From Winogradskyella aurantiaca (GTDB lineage Bacteria > Bacteroidota > Bacteroidia > Flavobacteriales > Flavobacteriaceae): a stretch of DNA of 64,000 bases. The first letter of the stretch is position 1. The number at the start of each line of letters is the position of its first letter. This document shows positions 55,688-64,000 of the stretch, one piece after another. The notes beneath the pieces are model-generated. The model made no database searches and was not told where the DNA came from. It saw nothing but the letters and a program-made list of their open reading frames with translations. Position numbers and translations under genes: made by a program. The DNA lies in the NCBI RefSeq assembly GCF_003362725.1, contig NZ_QKTV01000008.1, positions 1 to 64,000 on the forward strand. The letters are read 5' to 3'.

Positions 55688-56242
55688 ATGGACGAAATAA
55701 TTGATATTATTACTGAACTTGGTGAGCCCACCGGCACTACTGCTTTAAAATCTGAGGCGCATAAAAATGGGTGGTATCACAATACAGTGCATTTATGGTT
55801 GTACACCAAATCTGGTGAGATACTTTTGCAACAGCGCAGTCACCTGAAGCAAATTCACCCAATGCTATGGGATGTCTCGGTAGCAGGGCATATTGATGCT
55901 GGCGAATCCTTTAAAGAAGCGGCTTTAAGGGAAGCCAAGGAAGAGATAGGTATTGATCTCAAGGAATCGCAATTAATTCATATTGGTGCCGAACTGCATA
56001 AAGGAGAATACAATAATGGCGCCATAAAAGATTATGAATTTCATCAAATGTTTGTTGCCGAATTCAACACTCCCTTGGCCTCACTGCTTATCAATACTGA
56101 AGAAGTGGAAGCCATTAAACTCGTTTCTATACCGGAGTTTAAAACTTTGTTGAATAACAGCAGAACCAACAGCCATTTTATACCCACCAACATACCCTAT
56201 TACCAGTTTATCATTGGGCAAATTCAAAAAAGATTATTATGA
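55688..56242 (+). CDS. NUDIX hydrolase
   Basis: A 184-residue protein with a complete Nudix box, GHIDAGESFKEAALREAKEEIGI at residues 67-89 (G-x5-E-x7-REUxEExGU). The N-terminus resembles the isopentenyl-diphosphate isomerase/YfcD subgroup (TALKSEAHKNGWYHNTVHLWLY), so an isomerase-like or nucleotide-clearing function is possible; the substrate is unknown. The M42 terminator runs right up to its ATG. It overlaps the PrsW gene by 4 bases (ATGA). Confidence 0.92.
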   Translation: MDEIIDIITELGEPTGTTALKSEAHKNGWYHNTVHLWLYTKSGEILLQQRSHLKQIHPMLWDVSVAGHIDAGESFKEAALREAKEEIGIDLKESQLIHIGAELHKGEYNNGAIKDYEFHQMFVAEFNTPLASLLINTEEVEAIKLVSIPEFKTLLNNSRTNSHFIPTNIPYYQFIIGQIQKRLL

Positions 56243-56913
56243 GTTTATTTTGGATGGCTGTTGCACCGGTACTGGTAATTATCATCTATGTGTACATACA
56301 GGACCGTTATGATAAGGAGCCCCCAGCCCTTCTCATTGGAAGTTTTTTACTAGGGGCGGTACTAAGTGTCATCGTAGTTTTTGCGCTGTACTTCCTTACG
56401 GGTCATCTCACTGGTGTTACAGATGAGTACAGTATTTGGCAACAGTTTATACATGCCTTTATTGGGGTCGCCCTTGCAGAAGAGTTTAGCAAGTACATTG
56501 TTGTGCGCTATTATTCACAACCAAAAGCGGCTTTTGATGAACCTTATGATGGGATTATCTATGCTGTAATGGTATCTATGGGCTTCGCTTGTACTGAGAA
56601 TATTTTATATGTATTAGAAGGTGGTTCCTCAACTGCCATTGTAAGAGCCTTTACAGCCGTTCCTGCCCATGCCACCTTTGGAGTACTTATGGGTTATTAC
56701 ATGGGTAAGGCTAAATTTTCCAAATCGCGATTGCGCCTCAATTTAACGGGCCTATTTTTAGCGGTATTATTTCATGGAGCCTATGATTTCTTTTTGTTCA
56801 TCAACTTTATTCCGGGTATATCCATCGGTGCCTTTATATCGCTTATAGTAGGTGTGGCATTATCTAGAAAAGCCATAAAAGCACACCAGAAGAATTCAAA
56901 TTTCAAGACCTAA
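56239..56913 (+). CDS. PrsW-family intramembrane metalloprotease
   Basis: A 224-residue membrane protein with about seven hydrophobic segments. The PrsW motifs are present: EEFSKY (EExxK), VPAHATFGVLMGYY and LFHGAYDFF (HxxxD). In Bacillus PrsW cleaves the anti-sigma factor RsiW, and it belongs to the CPBP/PrsW protease clan. No anti-sigma gene lies next to it. It is coupled to the NUDIX gene by an ATGA overlap. Confidence 0.88.
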   Translation: MSLFWMAVAPVLVIIIYVYIQDRYDKEPPALLIGSFLLGAVLSVIVVFALYFLTGHLTGVTDEYSIWQQFIHAFIGVALAEEFSKYIVVRYYSQPKAAFDEPYDGIIYAVMVSMGFACTENILYVLEGGSSTAIVRAFTAVPAHATFGVLMGYYMGKAKFSKSRLRLNLTGLFLAVLFHGAYDFFLFINFIPGISIGAFISLIVGVALSRKAIKAHQKNSNFKT

Positions 56914-57019
56914 TAGAAGTGGTTTAAGATTCCTAAAACTCTTTAAAGAATTATGATTTATTTCATATTTTCAAGGACTTTTTACAGCTAATTTAGCATT
57001 CGTTTTAAAATAAATTCCT

Positions 57020-57496
57020 ATGTATCAAATAAAGGTTAATGGTAATAAAGAGTTTACCATTAGTAAAGACAGTCTCCAGGATCTGGATGCTGTTAAAACC
57101 GAAGACTATCAATTTCACATTCTTCAAAACAATGCTTCGGTCAAGGCTCAAATTTTAGATTCCAATTTCAACCAAAAGTCGTACACCATCAAAGTCAATA
57201 ATAATAGCTATGAGGTGGTGATAAAGGACGATCTGGATCAACTTATTGATCATATGGGCTTCTCTGTAGGAGCGCATAAACAGGTGAATGATATCAAAGC
57301 GCCAATGCCAGGTCTTATTCTTGAGATCAATGTTAAGGAAGGCCAGGAGGTTAAAGAGGATGATTCGCTATTGATTCTTGAAGCTATGAAAATGGAAAAT
57401 GTGATTACCTCTCCTCGTGAGGGTATCATTAAATCTGTGAAGGTCAACGAGACTGACACCGTGGATAAAAACGCATTATTAATTGAATTTGAGTAA
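57020..57496 (+). CDS. Biotin carboxyl carrier subunit of an acyl-CoA carboxylase
   Basis: A 158-residue protein. The C-terminal biotinyl domain (about 90-158) contains LEAMKMENVI, so biotin would be attached to Lys124, and MPGLILEINVKEGQEV typical of the fold. The N-terminal half is a distinct beta domain (YQIKVNGNKEFTIS). It is the first gene of a tight three-gene carboxylase operon. A single separate carrier is the rule for this Bacteroidota arrangement, in contrast to the fused alpha subunit in proteobacteria. Confidence 0.93.
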   Translation: MYQIKVNGNKEFTISKDSLQDLDAVKTEDYQFHILQNNASVKAQILDSNFNQKSYTIKVNNNSYEVVIKDDLDQLIDHMGFSVGAHKQVNDIKAPMPGLILEINVKEGQEVKEDDSLLILEAMKMENVITSPREGIIKSVKVNETDTVDKNALLIEFE

Positions 57497-57497
57497 G

Positions 57498-58937
57498 ATG
57501 AAAAAGATACTAGTTGCGAACCGTGGTGAGATTGCCATAAGAGTCATGCGAACCGCTAAACAAATGGGAATTAAAACAGTAGCCGTTTATTCTGAAGTAG
57601 ACCGTCATGCCCCTCACGTGAAGTATGCTGGTGAAGCTGTTTGTATTGGTCCTGCTCCTTCTGCAGAATCTTACCTAAGAGGAGATAAAATTATTGAAGT
57701 AGCCAAAGCCATGGATGTGGATGGTATTCACCCAGGTTATGGCTTCTTAAGTGAGAACGCTGAGTTTGCAGAATTATGTGAGGCTAATGACATCACTTTT
57801 ATAGGTCCGCGATCTAAAGCCATTCAGATGATGGGTGATAAATTAGCCGCCAAGGATGCCGTAAAGGATTACGACATTCCAATGGTACCTGGTGTAGATC
57901 ATGCCATTACAGACCCTAAAGAGGCTATTTCTATAGCCAAGGAGATCGGCTTTCCTATCTTGATTAAAGCAGCCGCTGGTGGAGGTGGAAAGGGAATGCG
58001 CATCGTTGAAAAGGAGGCAGATTTAGAGTCACAGATGAGCCGAGCCATCAGTGAGGCCACATCGGCTTTTGGAGATGGTTCTGTATTTATTGAAAAGTAC
58101 GTGACTTCCCCACGTCATATTGAGATTCAGGTGATGGCTGATATGCATGGTAATTACCTGCATTTTTTTGAACGCGAATGTTCCATTCAGCGTCGTCATC
58201 AAAAGGTAGTAGAAGAAGCGCCTTCAGCCATTCTAACACCAGAACTTCGCGAAAAAATGGGACAAGCTGCTATTAATGTAGCCAGGTCATGTGATTATAT
58301 AGGTGCTGGCACGGTGGAATTTTTAATGGATGCCGACCATAACTTCTACTTTCTAGAAATGAACACCCGTTTACAGGTTGAGCATCCAGTCTCTGAGATC
58401 ATCTCGGGAGTGGATCTTGTGGAACTTCAAATAAAGGTAGCACGTGGCGAAGTCCTCGATATAAAACAGGAAGATCTAAAGATTAACGGCCATGCATTGG
58501 AATTGCGCGTGTATGCTGAAGACCCCTTGAATGATTTCTTGCCAAGTGTTGGTAATCTGGAGGTCTACCAGCTACCGGTTGGTGAGCACGTTCGTGTTGA
58601 TAATGGTTTTGAAGAGGGTATGGATATTCCTATTTATTATGATCCCATGTTATCAAAACTCATAACCTTTGGTAAAACCCGATCAGAGGCGATCGAATGG
58701 ATGATCTACGCCATAGATAATTACCACGTCAAAGGAGTGCAAACCACCTTGCCTTTTGGTCGTTTCGTGTGTAAACATGAGGCCTTTAGATCTGGAAATT
58801 TTGATACGCATTTTGTCAAAGATTACTACTCGCCTAGTACTCTCGATGAAGCCAGTGAGGTTGAAGCTGAAATTGCCGCCAAGCTTGCTTTAAAGCAATA
58901 TCTAGAAGACCAAAAATTATTACGTGTCCCTAATTAA
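57498..58937 (+). CDS. accC: Biotin carboxylase subunit
   Basis: ATP-dependent carboxylation of biotin. The 479-residue protein (ATG 57498, [18 protein letters not shown]) has an ATP-grasp core: [14 protein letters not shown], the signature [14 protein letters not shown] and the active-site [12 protein letters not shown]. One base separates its ATG from the carrier stop. A longer non-ATG frame would overlap the carrier gene and is unlikely. Confidence 0.96.
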   Translation: MKKILVANRGEIAIRVMRTAKQMGIKTVAVYSEVDRHAPHVKYAGEAVCIGPAPSAESYLRGDKIIEVAKAMDVDGIHPGYGFLSENAEFAELCEANDITFIGPRSKAIQMMGDKLAAKDAVKDYDIPMVPGVDHAITDPKEAISIAKEIGFPILIKAAAGGGGKGMRIVEKEADLESQMSRAISEATSAFGDGSVFIEKYVTSPRHIEIQVMADMHGNYLHFFERECSIQRRHQKVVEEAPSAILTPELREKMGQAAINVARSCDYIGAGTVEFLMDADHNFYFLEMNTRLQVEHPVSEIISGVDLVELQIKVARGEVLDIKQEDLKINGHALELRVYAEDPLNDFLPSVGNLEVYQLPVGEHVRVDNGFEEGMDIPIYYDPMLSKLITFGKTRSEAIEWMIYAIDNYHVKGVQTTLPFGRFVCKHEAFRSGNFDTHFVKDYYSPSTLDEASEVEAEIAAKLALKQYLEDQKLLRVPN

Positions 58938-58960
58938 TCGTACCAATTAAATACAATTCA

Positions 58961-60502
58961 ATGGAAACCAAAATAAACGAATTAAATAAAAAACTAGCCC
59001 TATCCAAATTAGGAGGTGGCGAAGCTCGGATTGAAAAGCAGCACCAAAAGAAGAAGCTAACGGCCCGTGAACGTGTCATGTACTTGTTGGACGAAGGCTC
59101 ATTTGAAGAAATAGGTGCTTTGGTCACCCATAGAACCAAGGACTTTGGTATGGAAAAACAAAAGTTCTACGGTGATGGGGTGGTTACGGGGTACGGAACT
59201 GTTAATGGCCGATTGGTTTACGTCTTTGCTCAAGATTTTACAGTTTTTGGAGGATCACTTTCTGAAACTCATGCTGAAAAAATCTGTAAGATCATGGACA
59301 TGGCAGTCAATGTAGGAGCTCCTATTATTGGACTTAATGATTCTGGGGGAGCACGTATCCAGGAAGGAGTGCGCTCTTTAGGAGGCTATGCCGATATTTT
59401 CTATCGCAATGTACAGGCGTCGGGAGTCATTCCACAGATTTCTGCCATTATGGGTCCTTGTGCTGGTGGTGCAGTCTACTCCCCTGCTATGACGGACTTT
59501 ACCATCATGGTAGAAGATACCAGTTATATGTTTGTCACCGGACCCAATGTGGTAAAAACGGTCACCAACGAGGAAGTCACCAGTGAAGAATTAGGTGGTG
59601 CCAGTGTACATTCCACCAAGTCTGGAGTGGCACATAGAACCTCTTCCAATGATATTGAATGTCTGGAAGATGTGAAAAAGCTACTGAGTTATCTACCGCA
59701 GAGCAATCGTGAGATTTCTGAAGATTTGGAATTCCAATTGCAAGATGAACTACGTGTGGAGTTAGAAACCATTGTTCCAGACAATCCTAACAAACCTTAC
59801 GATATGAAGGAGGTCATTGAAGGGATTATTGATACAGATTCGTTTTACGAAATCCATAAAGACTATGCCGAGAATATCATTGTTGGTTTTGCCCGATTAG
59901 GGGGTAAATCTATTGGTATCGTGGCCAACCAGCCCATGTTTTTAGCGGGAGTTCTTGATACCAACAGCTCTAAAAAAGCAGCCCGATTTGTGCGCTTCTG
60001 TGATGCCTTTAATATTCCGTTGTTGGTATTGGAAGATGTTCCAGGATTCTTACCAGGGACGGACCAAGAATGGAATGGGATCATCGTTCATGGGGCCAAA
60101 CTGCTTTACGCTTTTAGTGAAGCCACAGTGCCTAGGGTGACGGTCATTACCAGAAAAGCTTATGGTGGAGCTTATGACGTTATGAATTCCAAGCATATTG
60201 GGGCCGATATGAATTTTGCCTGGCCAAGTGCTGAAATTGCAGTTATGGGAGCCAAAGGTGCTGCCGAGATTATTTTTAAACGCGAAATTGTCACAGCTGA
60301 AGATCCGGAAGCCAAGTGGAAAGAAAAAGAAGCGGAATATGCCGATCTATTTGCCAACCCATACAGTGCTGCCGAACGTGGCTATGTGGACGAGGTTATC
60401 CTCCCACAGGATACCCGAAGAAAGTTAATTAAGGCCTTTCATATGTTAGAAAATAAAGAGGTAGCTGAGCCTGACAGAAAGCACGGTAACATACCATTGT
60501 AG
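58961..60502 (+). CDS. Carboxyltransferase subunit (propionyl-CoA carboxylase beta type)
   Basis: A 513-residue carboxyltransferase of the PccB/MmdA family. The N-terminal half has [13 protein letters not shown] and [16 protein letters not shown], and the C-terminal half has [25 protein letters not shown] and [10 protein letters not shown], matching the acyl-CoA and biotin sites. With the two genes upstream it forms a complete carboxylase, most likely for propionyl-CoA (leading to methylmalonyl-CoA), although acetyl-CoA or another acyl-CoA cannot be excluded. It converges on the Fur-family gene with only 13 bases between. Confidence 0.95.
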   Translation: METKINELNKKLALSKLGGGEARIEKQHQKKKLTARERVMYLLDEGSFEEIGALVTHRTKDFGMEKQKFYGDGVVTGYGTVNGRLVYVFAQDFTVFGGSLSETHAEKICKIMDMAVNVGAPIIGLNDSGGARIQEGVRSLGGYADIFYRNVQASGVIPQISAIMGPCAGGAVYSPAMTDFTIMVEDTSYMFVTGPNVVKTVTNEEVTSEELGGASVHSTKSGVAHRTSSNDIECLEDVKKLLSYLPQSNREISEDLEFQLQDELRVELETIVPDNPNKPYDMKEVIEGIIDTDSFYEIHKDYAENIIVGFARLGGKSIGIVANQPMFLAGVLDTNSSKKAARFVRFCDAFNIPLLVLEDVPGFLPGTDQEWNGIIVHGAKLLYAFSEATVPRVTVITRKAYGGAYDVMNSKHIGADMNFAWPSAEIAVMGAKGAAEIIFKREIVTAEDPEAKWKEKEAEYADLFANPYSAAERGYVDEVILPQDTRRKLIKAFHMLENKEVAEPDRKHGNIPL

Positions 60503-60515
60503 TTAGAATAAACTA

Positions 60516-60899
60516 TTAGAGATTTTTACAATCGTCACATTGACCGGTTAACAACACATCAGCCGTTTCTATGTGGCGATTGTTTATTTGTGGCAATTCA
60601 ATACTAACATCCAGGCATTCAACCTTCCCACACTCTTTACATTCAAAATGCGGGTGCACATCTTGATGATGATGACTGCTGCAATCATGGCATTTGGCAT
60701 ACCAGGTAAGTCCCTTAGCACCAGAGAAAGAATGAATTAGACCTTCATCTTCCAAACGGTCTAATACTCTATAAACGGTGGTCTTGTTCATCTCATCACT
60801 TAAACGCTCCACAAGGTCCACCACCGAGATGGCTTCATGACCATCACTAAAGTAAGAGAGAATTGTTGTTACCGATTTGGTTTTTCGTATGACCCCCAT
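60516..60899 (-). CDS. Fur-family transcriptional regulator (probably zinc-responsive)
   Basis: A 127-residue repressor. The winged helix spans about 1-65 (LSDEMNKTTVYRVLDRLEDEGLIHSF). Metal ligands are visible: a Cys-x2-Cys pair at 70/73, a His run at 76-78, a second pair CKEC at 87/90, and CDDC at 121/124. Two CxxC pairs of this kind point to a structural zinc site, as in Zur and Fur. Two palindromes of the Fur type lie between it and MerC. A Zur-like role is favoured by the MerC neighbour, but iron is not excluded. Confidence 0.9.
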   Translation of the reverse strand: MGVIRKTKSVTTILSYFSDGHEAISVVDLVERLSDEMNKTTVYRVLDRLEDEGLIHSFSGAKGLTWYAKCHDCSSHHHQDVHPHFECKECGKVECLDVSIELPQINNRHIETADVLLTGQCDDCKNL

Positions 60900-60913
60900 G
60901 CAACAAAATTAAC

Positions 60914-60964
60914 GCAACTAAGTTGCATATTCAAATTTTAGTGTATTTTTGCAACTTAGTTGCA
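60914..60964. promoter_or_regulatory. Two Fur-type operators around a promoter
   Basis: Site 1, GCAACT-A-AGTTGC (60914-60926), is a 6-1-6 inverted repeat. Site 2, TGCAACT-T-AGTTGCA (60950-60964), is a perfect 7-1-7 inverted repeat, the form bound by Fur, Zur and PerR dimers. Their centres are 37 bases apart. They overlap the -33 and -7 boxes of a plus-strand promoter, and site 1 lies 15 bases upstream of the Fur-family ATG on the minus strand, allowing autoregulation. Confidence 0.75.
60923..60951 (+). promoter_or_regulatory. Promoter towards MerC (TTG-N18-TATTTTTG)
   Basis: TTG (60923-60925), 18 bases, then TATTTTTG (60944-60951). Both boxes match the Bacteroidota consensus. The first overlaps operator site 1, the second touches operator site 2. 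Transcription would begin near 60956, leaving an unusually long leader of about 280 bases before merC-like. Confidence 0.6.
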
Positions 60965-60965
60965 T

Positions 60966-61238
60966 TAAATTGTAACAAGATCAGTTCTTAAATCTATCAA
61001 ACCATCAGTCTAAAGACTTACTTACCGCTTATGTGTTATTTGGTTAGTAATGTTAGGACTTATGCTCTAAACCAGACTTTAATTCAAGGGTTTCACTGTC
61101 ATCAATAGATTAAACGAACCATAAATTCTGGTCACACATGTATCTGTTATTCTGAACTGTTTATTCGGTTTTGTTCAAAATGGCACATACATTGGGCATT
61201 GGGTTGATGATTAAGCTTATACCTAGAGATCAGATAAA
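60966..61238 (+). other. Long leader before the MerC gene
   Basis: No clear gene, tRNA or hairpin is seen in this 273-base stretch. It holds two short frames: one of 25 codons from ATG 61031, and one of 20 codons (61180-61242) whose TGA overlaps the MerC start as ATGA. The second could be a coupled leader peptide, but it shows no metal-binding residues beyond one His. The stretch could also be the remains of a lost gene. Confidence 0.35.
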
Positions 61239-61652
61239 ATGACTATTAAAGCACTTAGTAGCTATAACGTAGACATCCTTGGAGCCCTAGCAAGCGGTAT
61301 TTGTCTTATACATTGTGTAGCGACGCCCTTTTTATTTATAGCCCACACGAGTATGGACCATGAGCTTCATCACAATGTCCCAATTTGGTGGCAGAGCATC
61401 GACCTTTTATTTATTGGACTGTCCTTTTTGGCCGTGTATTGGACGGTAAAAAACACCAGTAAAAACTGGATTAAATACGCCTTTTGGTTGGCCTGGAGCG
61501 TACTTACGTTCGTCATAATTAATGAAAAATTAGAATGGCTGATATTGGCCGAAAGCATCATTTACCTCCCTGCCCTGTCTCTGGTTGGTCTACACTTGTA
61601 CAACAGACGTTATTGCCAGTGTGCAGACGAGGCATGCTGCAATCGGGTCTAA
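61239..61652 (+). CDS. MerC-type membrane protein
   Basis: A 137-residue membrane protein with about four hydrophobic helices. The first holds the Cys pair GICLIHCVATP (Cys22 and Cys26) characteristic of the MerC mercury-transport family. The C-terminus is Cys-rich (RYCQCADEACC). In Bacteroidota such proteins are frequently next to Fur-family regulators and are thought to deal with zinc rather than mercury. No other mer gene is present here. Confidence 0.88.
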   Translation: MTIKALSSYNVDILGALASGICLIHCVATPFLFIAHTSMDHELHHNVPIWWQSIDLLFIGLSFLAVYWTVKNTSKNWIKYAFWLAWSVLTFVIINEKLEWLILAESIIYLPALSLVGLHLYNRRYCQCADEACCNRV

Positions 61653-61766
61653 TTCCTAATATTGACAAAGATGGGTATGGAATTCATAGTTATAGTGATG
61701 TAAACAAGCAAAGAACACTATTAGAGTTTAAGTTGATTCTGGATTCATTTAATTCCATAACCTATT

Positions 61767-63056
61767 TTAATTATTAACTAGGTAGTCCAGAGTGAGCCCC
61801 ATCATGGCTTTCATTCCCAGCATCATTCCTGCATCGTCTACATAAAAGTCAGGCGTATGATGATCTGCTATTGATTTTGGATCTTTGCCCAGAGGACTCC
61901 CACCAATTTGAAAGTATAATCCAGGGATTTCTTTTTGAAAATAAGAAAAATCTTCAGCTCCCGTGATTGGTCTCATAACCTCGTATTTCCCTTCACCCGC
62001 TATACGCATAAGGGATGGCAGCATCTGGTCATATAGTTTAGGGTCGTTGTAGGTTACGGGACTTCCTTTGTCGATTGTGATGTTTGCTTCGGCATTATTA
62101 GATTCTGCCGTCTTAGTGACCACCTCCCGTACTCTTCTAAATACCATTTCTCTCATATCGGGATCCAGTGTTCTTATGGTGCCTAACATGTAAAGATCCT
62201 CAGGAATGATATTCGAGCGATTTCCACCGTGAATGGCCCCAACGGTCACCACAGCAGGTGCCTTGGTTAATTCAGCATTTCGGCTCACTACTGTTTGGAG
62301 ATTATTAATAATTTGCGCTGCAGTGACGATAGGGTCTGTACCGAACCAGGGTGCTGAACCATGGGTTTGCCGACCTTTGATATCAATTCGAAAGGAATTA
62401 GAAGCCGCATAAATACCTTCAGGTCGGCACTGTAAAATTCCTACCGGAACAAAAGTATCGATGTGTAATCCGAAGATGGCATCCACATCAGGATTCTTAA
62501 GTACTCCTTCTTTAATCATTAGTTCAGCCCCTCCCTCTTCTCCTGGAGGTGCTCCTTCCTCAGCTGGTTGGAAAATAAATTTTACCGTACCCGGTACTTG
62601 GTCTTTTATTTCCCAAAGCATTTTGGCCACACCCAGTAAGATGCTTAAATGGGTATCATGTCCGCATGCGTGCATGACCGGAACCTCTTCGCCATTGTAT
62701 TCTCCTAATTGTTTGGATGCCCAGGGAATGTCTACGCGTTCCTTTACCGGAAGGCCGTCTATATCTGCACGCAGGGCAACCACCGGTCCGGGTTTTCCAC
62801 CTTTTAAAACGGCCACCACACCCGTCTTGGCTACTCCTGTTTGTGGCTCATATCCAATTTCTCTTAATATGGAAGTAATGCGATCTGCTGTTTTGAATTC
62901 TCGATTACTTAACTCTGCATTTTCATGAAACCAATGCCTCCATTCAATAACCTGCTTTTCATTAGCATTGGTCATCTTCTCGATTTGCTTATCGAAAGTT
63001 TGACTGAATGTAAATACGGAGCTGCTTAGAAGTATTAGTATAAAGAAGTTTTTCAT
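61767..63056 (-). CDS. M20-family amidohydrolase (exported)
   Basis: A 429-residue protein with a signal peptide (NFFILILLSSSVFTFSQ). It is of the M20D type (IAA-amino acid/hippurate hydrolase, N-acyl amino acid amidohydrolase). Metal ligands: HACGHDTHLSILLG, EEGAPPGEEGG, GLHID, and a C-terminal His in IADHHTPDF. It would cleave N-acyl or peptide bonds in the periplasm. The transcript direction is opposite to MerC with 114 bases between the stops. Confidence 0.93.
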   Translation of the reverse strand: MKNFFILILLSSSVFTFSQTFDKQIEKMTNANEKQVIEWRHWFHENAELSNREFKTADRITSILREIGYEPQTGVAKTGVVAVLKGGKPGPVVALRADIDGLPVKERVDIPWASKQLGEYNGEEVPVMHACGHDTHLSILLGVAKMLWEIKDQVPGTVKFIFQPAEEGAPPGEEGGAELMIKEGVLKNPDVDAIFGLHIDTFVPVGILQCRPEGIYAASNSFRIDIKGRQTHGSAPWFGTDPIVTAAQIINNLQTVVSRNAELTKAPAVVTVGAIHGGNRSNIIPEDLYMLGTIRTLDPDMREMVFRRVREVVTKTAESNNAEANITIDKGSPVTYNDPKLYDQMLPSLMRIAGEGKYEVMRPITGAEDFSYFQKEIPGLYFQIGGSPLGKDPKSIADHHTPDFYVDDAGMMLGMKAMMGLTLDYLVNN

Positions 63057-63299
63057 AAGGTTATTATTTATCAGTATGGTAACTAAAGCTTCGTTTCGAG
63101 TTTTTTGTGATAATTTTTTTTAAGTACTGCATTTACCAATTACAAATCGATTCCAACCTCTGTCAAAAATATCCGCATGTTCGATACAAACTCTGTCGTA
63201 GGATACTAGAATCCGCCTAGACGGGCCTTTCGACTGGCGCTCAAAACGATTAGAGCGACTAGCCACGCAAGTGCATTCATACATTATGCGTTTAAGTTT

Positions 63300-64000
63300 T
63301 TATTTCTGCTTCTCAAACCAAACATTTCTTGCCCTTCCATTGGTAACCTTGATTCCTGTAATATTATTATCAGGACCACGAACAATATCAATGGTCGCAA
63401 AATTCGGAATCTGTAACGCGTCTTTTTTTATAATTTCTATTGGGAAATCACCATGCCTAGCATGATGACCTGATAGTTTATTGTCTTTTAGATCAATATC
63501 CAAAGTACTTTCGAGTTCAGGACTGTAAAAACGTCCAGTGTAGTCACTTAAACTGATACTTGATAAATCTACTTCTGTAAATCTTTTGGCTACAATCTTA
63601 TTCCCATTTTGGTAAACTGTAAGTAATTGTGTTTTTTGATCTTTAATCTCCGAGAAAATAAACTCAATGCCATCTGTGTTTGGTATTTCGTAGGAGTTGC
63701 CTTTGGTGTTGTATATAGTGTACTCAGAATTGTTCCATTCTTGTAAAACACTCAAAGAGTCATTCTTTATCGAAATAGTTGCAATGACTCCTGCCTGAAT
63801 TTCATATTTTCCAGTAAGCTGTTCTAAAGGATAGGCTATTTTGCTTTCTGTATTTTTGGGTATTGTTATATTTTTTGTAGTTGGTTTATCTTCTAGTAAA
63901 ATATTAGCCACATTGCGTTCAATTCCACCAGAATTTGAGGATGAGTAATTTGTTAAAACAGCAATACTTAGTTCTTCCTCCCGGTAATGACTTGAATAAG
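63300..64000 (-). CDS. C-terminal part of a serine hydrolase (beta-lactamase/PBP family)
   Basis: The frame stays open to the window edge on the minus strand and ends with TGG TTT GAG AAG CAG AAA TAA at 63300, so only about 233 residues are seen. The first residues, HYREEELSIAVLTNYSSSNSGG, match the KTG-distal end of class C beta-lactamase-like hydrolases, whose conserved strand reads LSIVVLTN. What follows is a beta-rich C-terminal domain (ISLSDYTGRFYSPELESTLDIDL) of the type often found behind these enzymes. A GTG at 63911 is not the real start. The catalytic SxxK and YxN motifs would be off the window. Confidence 0.82.
   Translation of the reverse strand, partial: YSSHYREEELSIAVLTNYSSSNSGGIERNVANILLEDKPTTKNITIPKNTESKIAYPLEQLTGKYEIQAGVIATISIKNDSLSVLQEWNNSEYTIYNTKGNSYEIPNTDGIEFIFSEIKDQKTQLLTVYQNGNKIVAKRFTEVDLSSISLSDYTGRFYSPELESTLDIDLKDNKLSGHHARHGDFPIEIIKKDALQIPNFATIDIVRGPDNNITGIKVTNGRARNVWFEKQK

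Noticed and set aside
61031-61108. 25-codon ORF in the MerC leader
   Set aside because: No conserved residues, no promoter box close to it and no coupling to the next gene.

Overview
The window looks like a chromosome segment of a marine-type member of the Flavobacteriaceae (Bacteroidota). The base composition is AT-rich. Ribosome binding sites of the Shine-Dalgarno type are essentially absent. Several starts are preceded by the Bacteroidota promoter pattern TTG-N17-23-TAnnTTTG. Family markers agree: PorQ of the type IX secretion system, a TonB-dependent receptor with an N-terminal carboxypeptidase-like domain, DUF4294, DUF6452, DUF6048, DUF2752, a CCC-motif protein and many SPII lipoproteins. 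I see no phage, insertion sequence, CRISPR array, rRNA or tRNA. Almost all of the DNA is coding.

Layout. 1-4.3 kb: the tail of an OmpA-family protein, a CAP-domain lipoprotein, and a minus-strand operon pyrR-pyrB-(STAS-like)-rnz-pdxH. 4.3-11.2 kb: rpsA with a clear promoter, a LysM protein, cmk, porQ and lon. 11.4-14.3 kb: an envelope-stress-like module of ECF sigma factor, membrane anti-sigma-like protein and two secreted beta-repeat proteins (DUF4097-like and DUF2807). 14.3-24.6 kb: an MFS transporter, an M48 lipoprotein protease and a glucan cluster glgE-maltokinase-glgB plus a GH31 glucosidase, with a perfect 20-bp palindrome ahead of GH31. 24.8-32.3 kb: lpdA, a Dph6-like ATPase, aroQ, two small outer-membrane barrels, xerD, rny, a strongly predicted 6S RNA, zapA and a coiled-coil partner. 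32.4-41.5 kb: an M23 peptidase, a TonB-dependent receptor, a cysteine desulfurase, a calcium-repeat lipoprotein, a Smr protein, the DUF2752/CCC pair and ornithine aminotransferase.

41.6-50.9 kb: rlmD with DUF6452 and DUF6048, a DinB-like protein and a DUF4136 lipoprotein. Then comes a small glycan-tailoring group of two methyltransferases and a glycosyltransferase-like protein, a THUMP-type rRNA methyltransferase, another methyltransferase, a ZIP metal transporter and DUF4268. 51-57 kb: an AsmA-like protein with an Asn5-Lys8 tail, a TrhA/hemolysin III protein, DUF4294, an M42 aminopeptidase, a NUDIX hydrolase and PrsW. 57-60.5 kb: a three-gene biotin-dependent acyl-CoA carboxylase. 60.5-61.7 kb: a Fur-family repressor and a MerC-type membrane protein around two Fur-like operators that bracket a promoter. 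61.7-64 kb: an M20 amidohydrolase and the C-terminal part of a beta-lactamase-fold serine hydrolase that runs off the window.

How parts work together. GlgE, maltokinase and GlgB form three of the four enzymes of the maltose-1-phosphate route to branched alpha-glucan; trehalose synthase is not next to them. The ECF module has the layout of an envelope-stress regulon that controls its own downstream secreted proteins. The Fur-family gene and MerC look like one metal-responsive (probably zinc) unit. No unmistakably new system is visible. The best candidates for follow-up are the doubly bracketed metal-responsive promoter, the GH31 palindrome, the ECF/DUF4097/DUF2807 module and the DUF2752-CCC pair.
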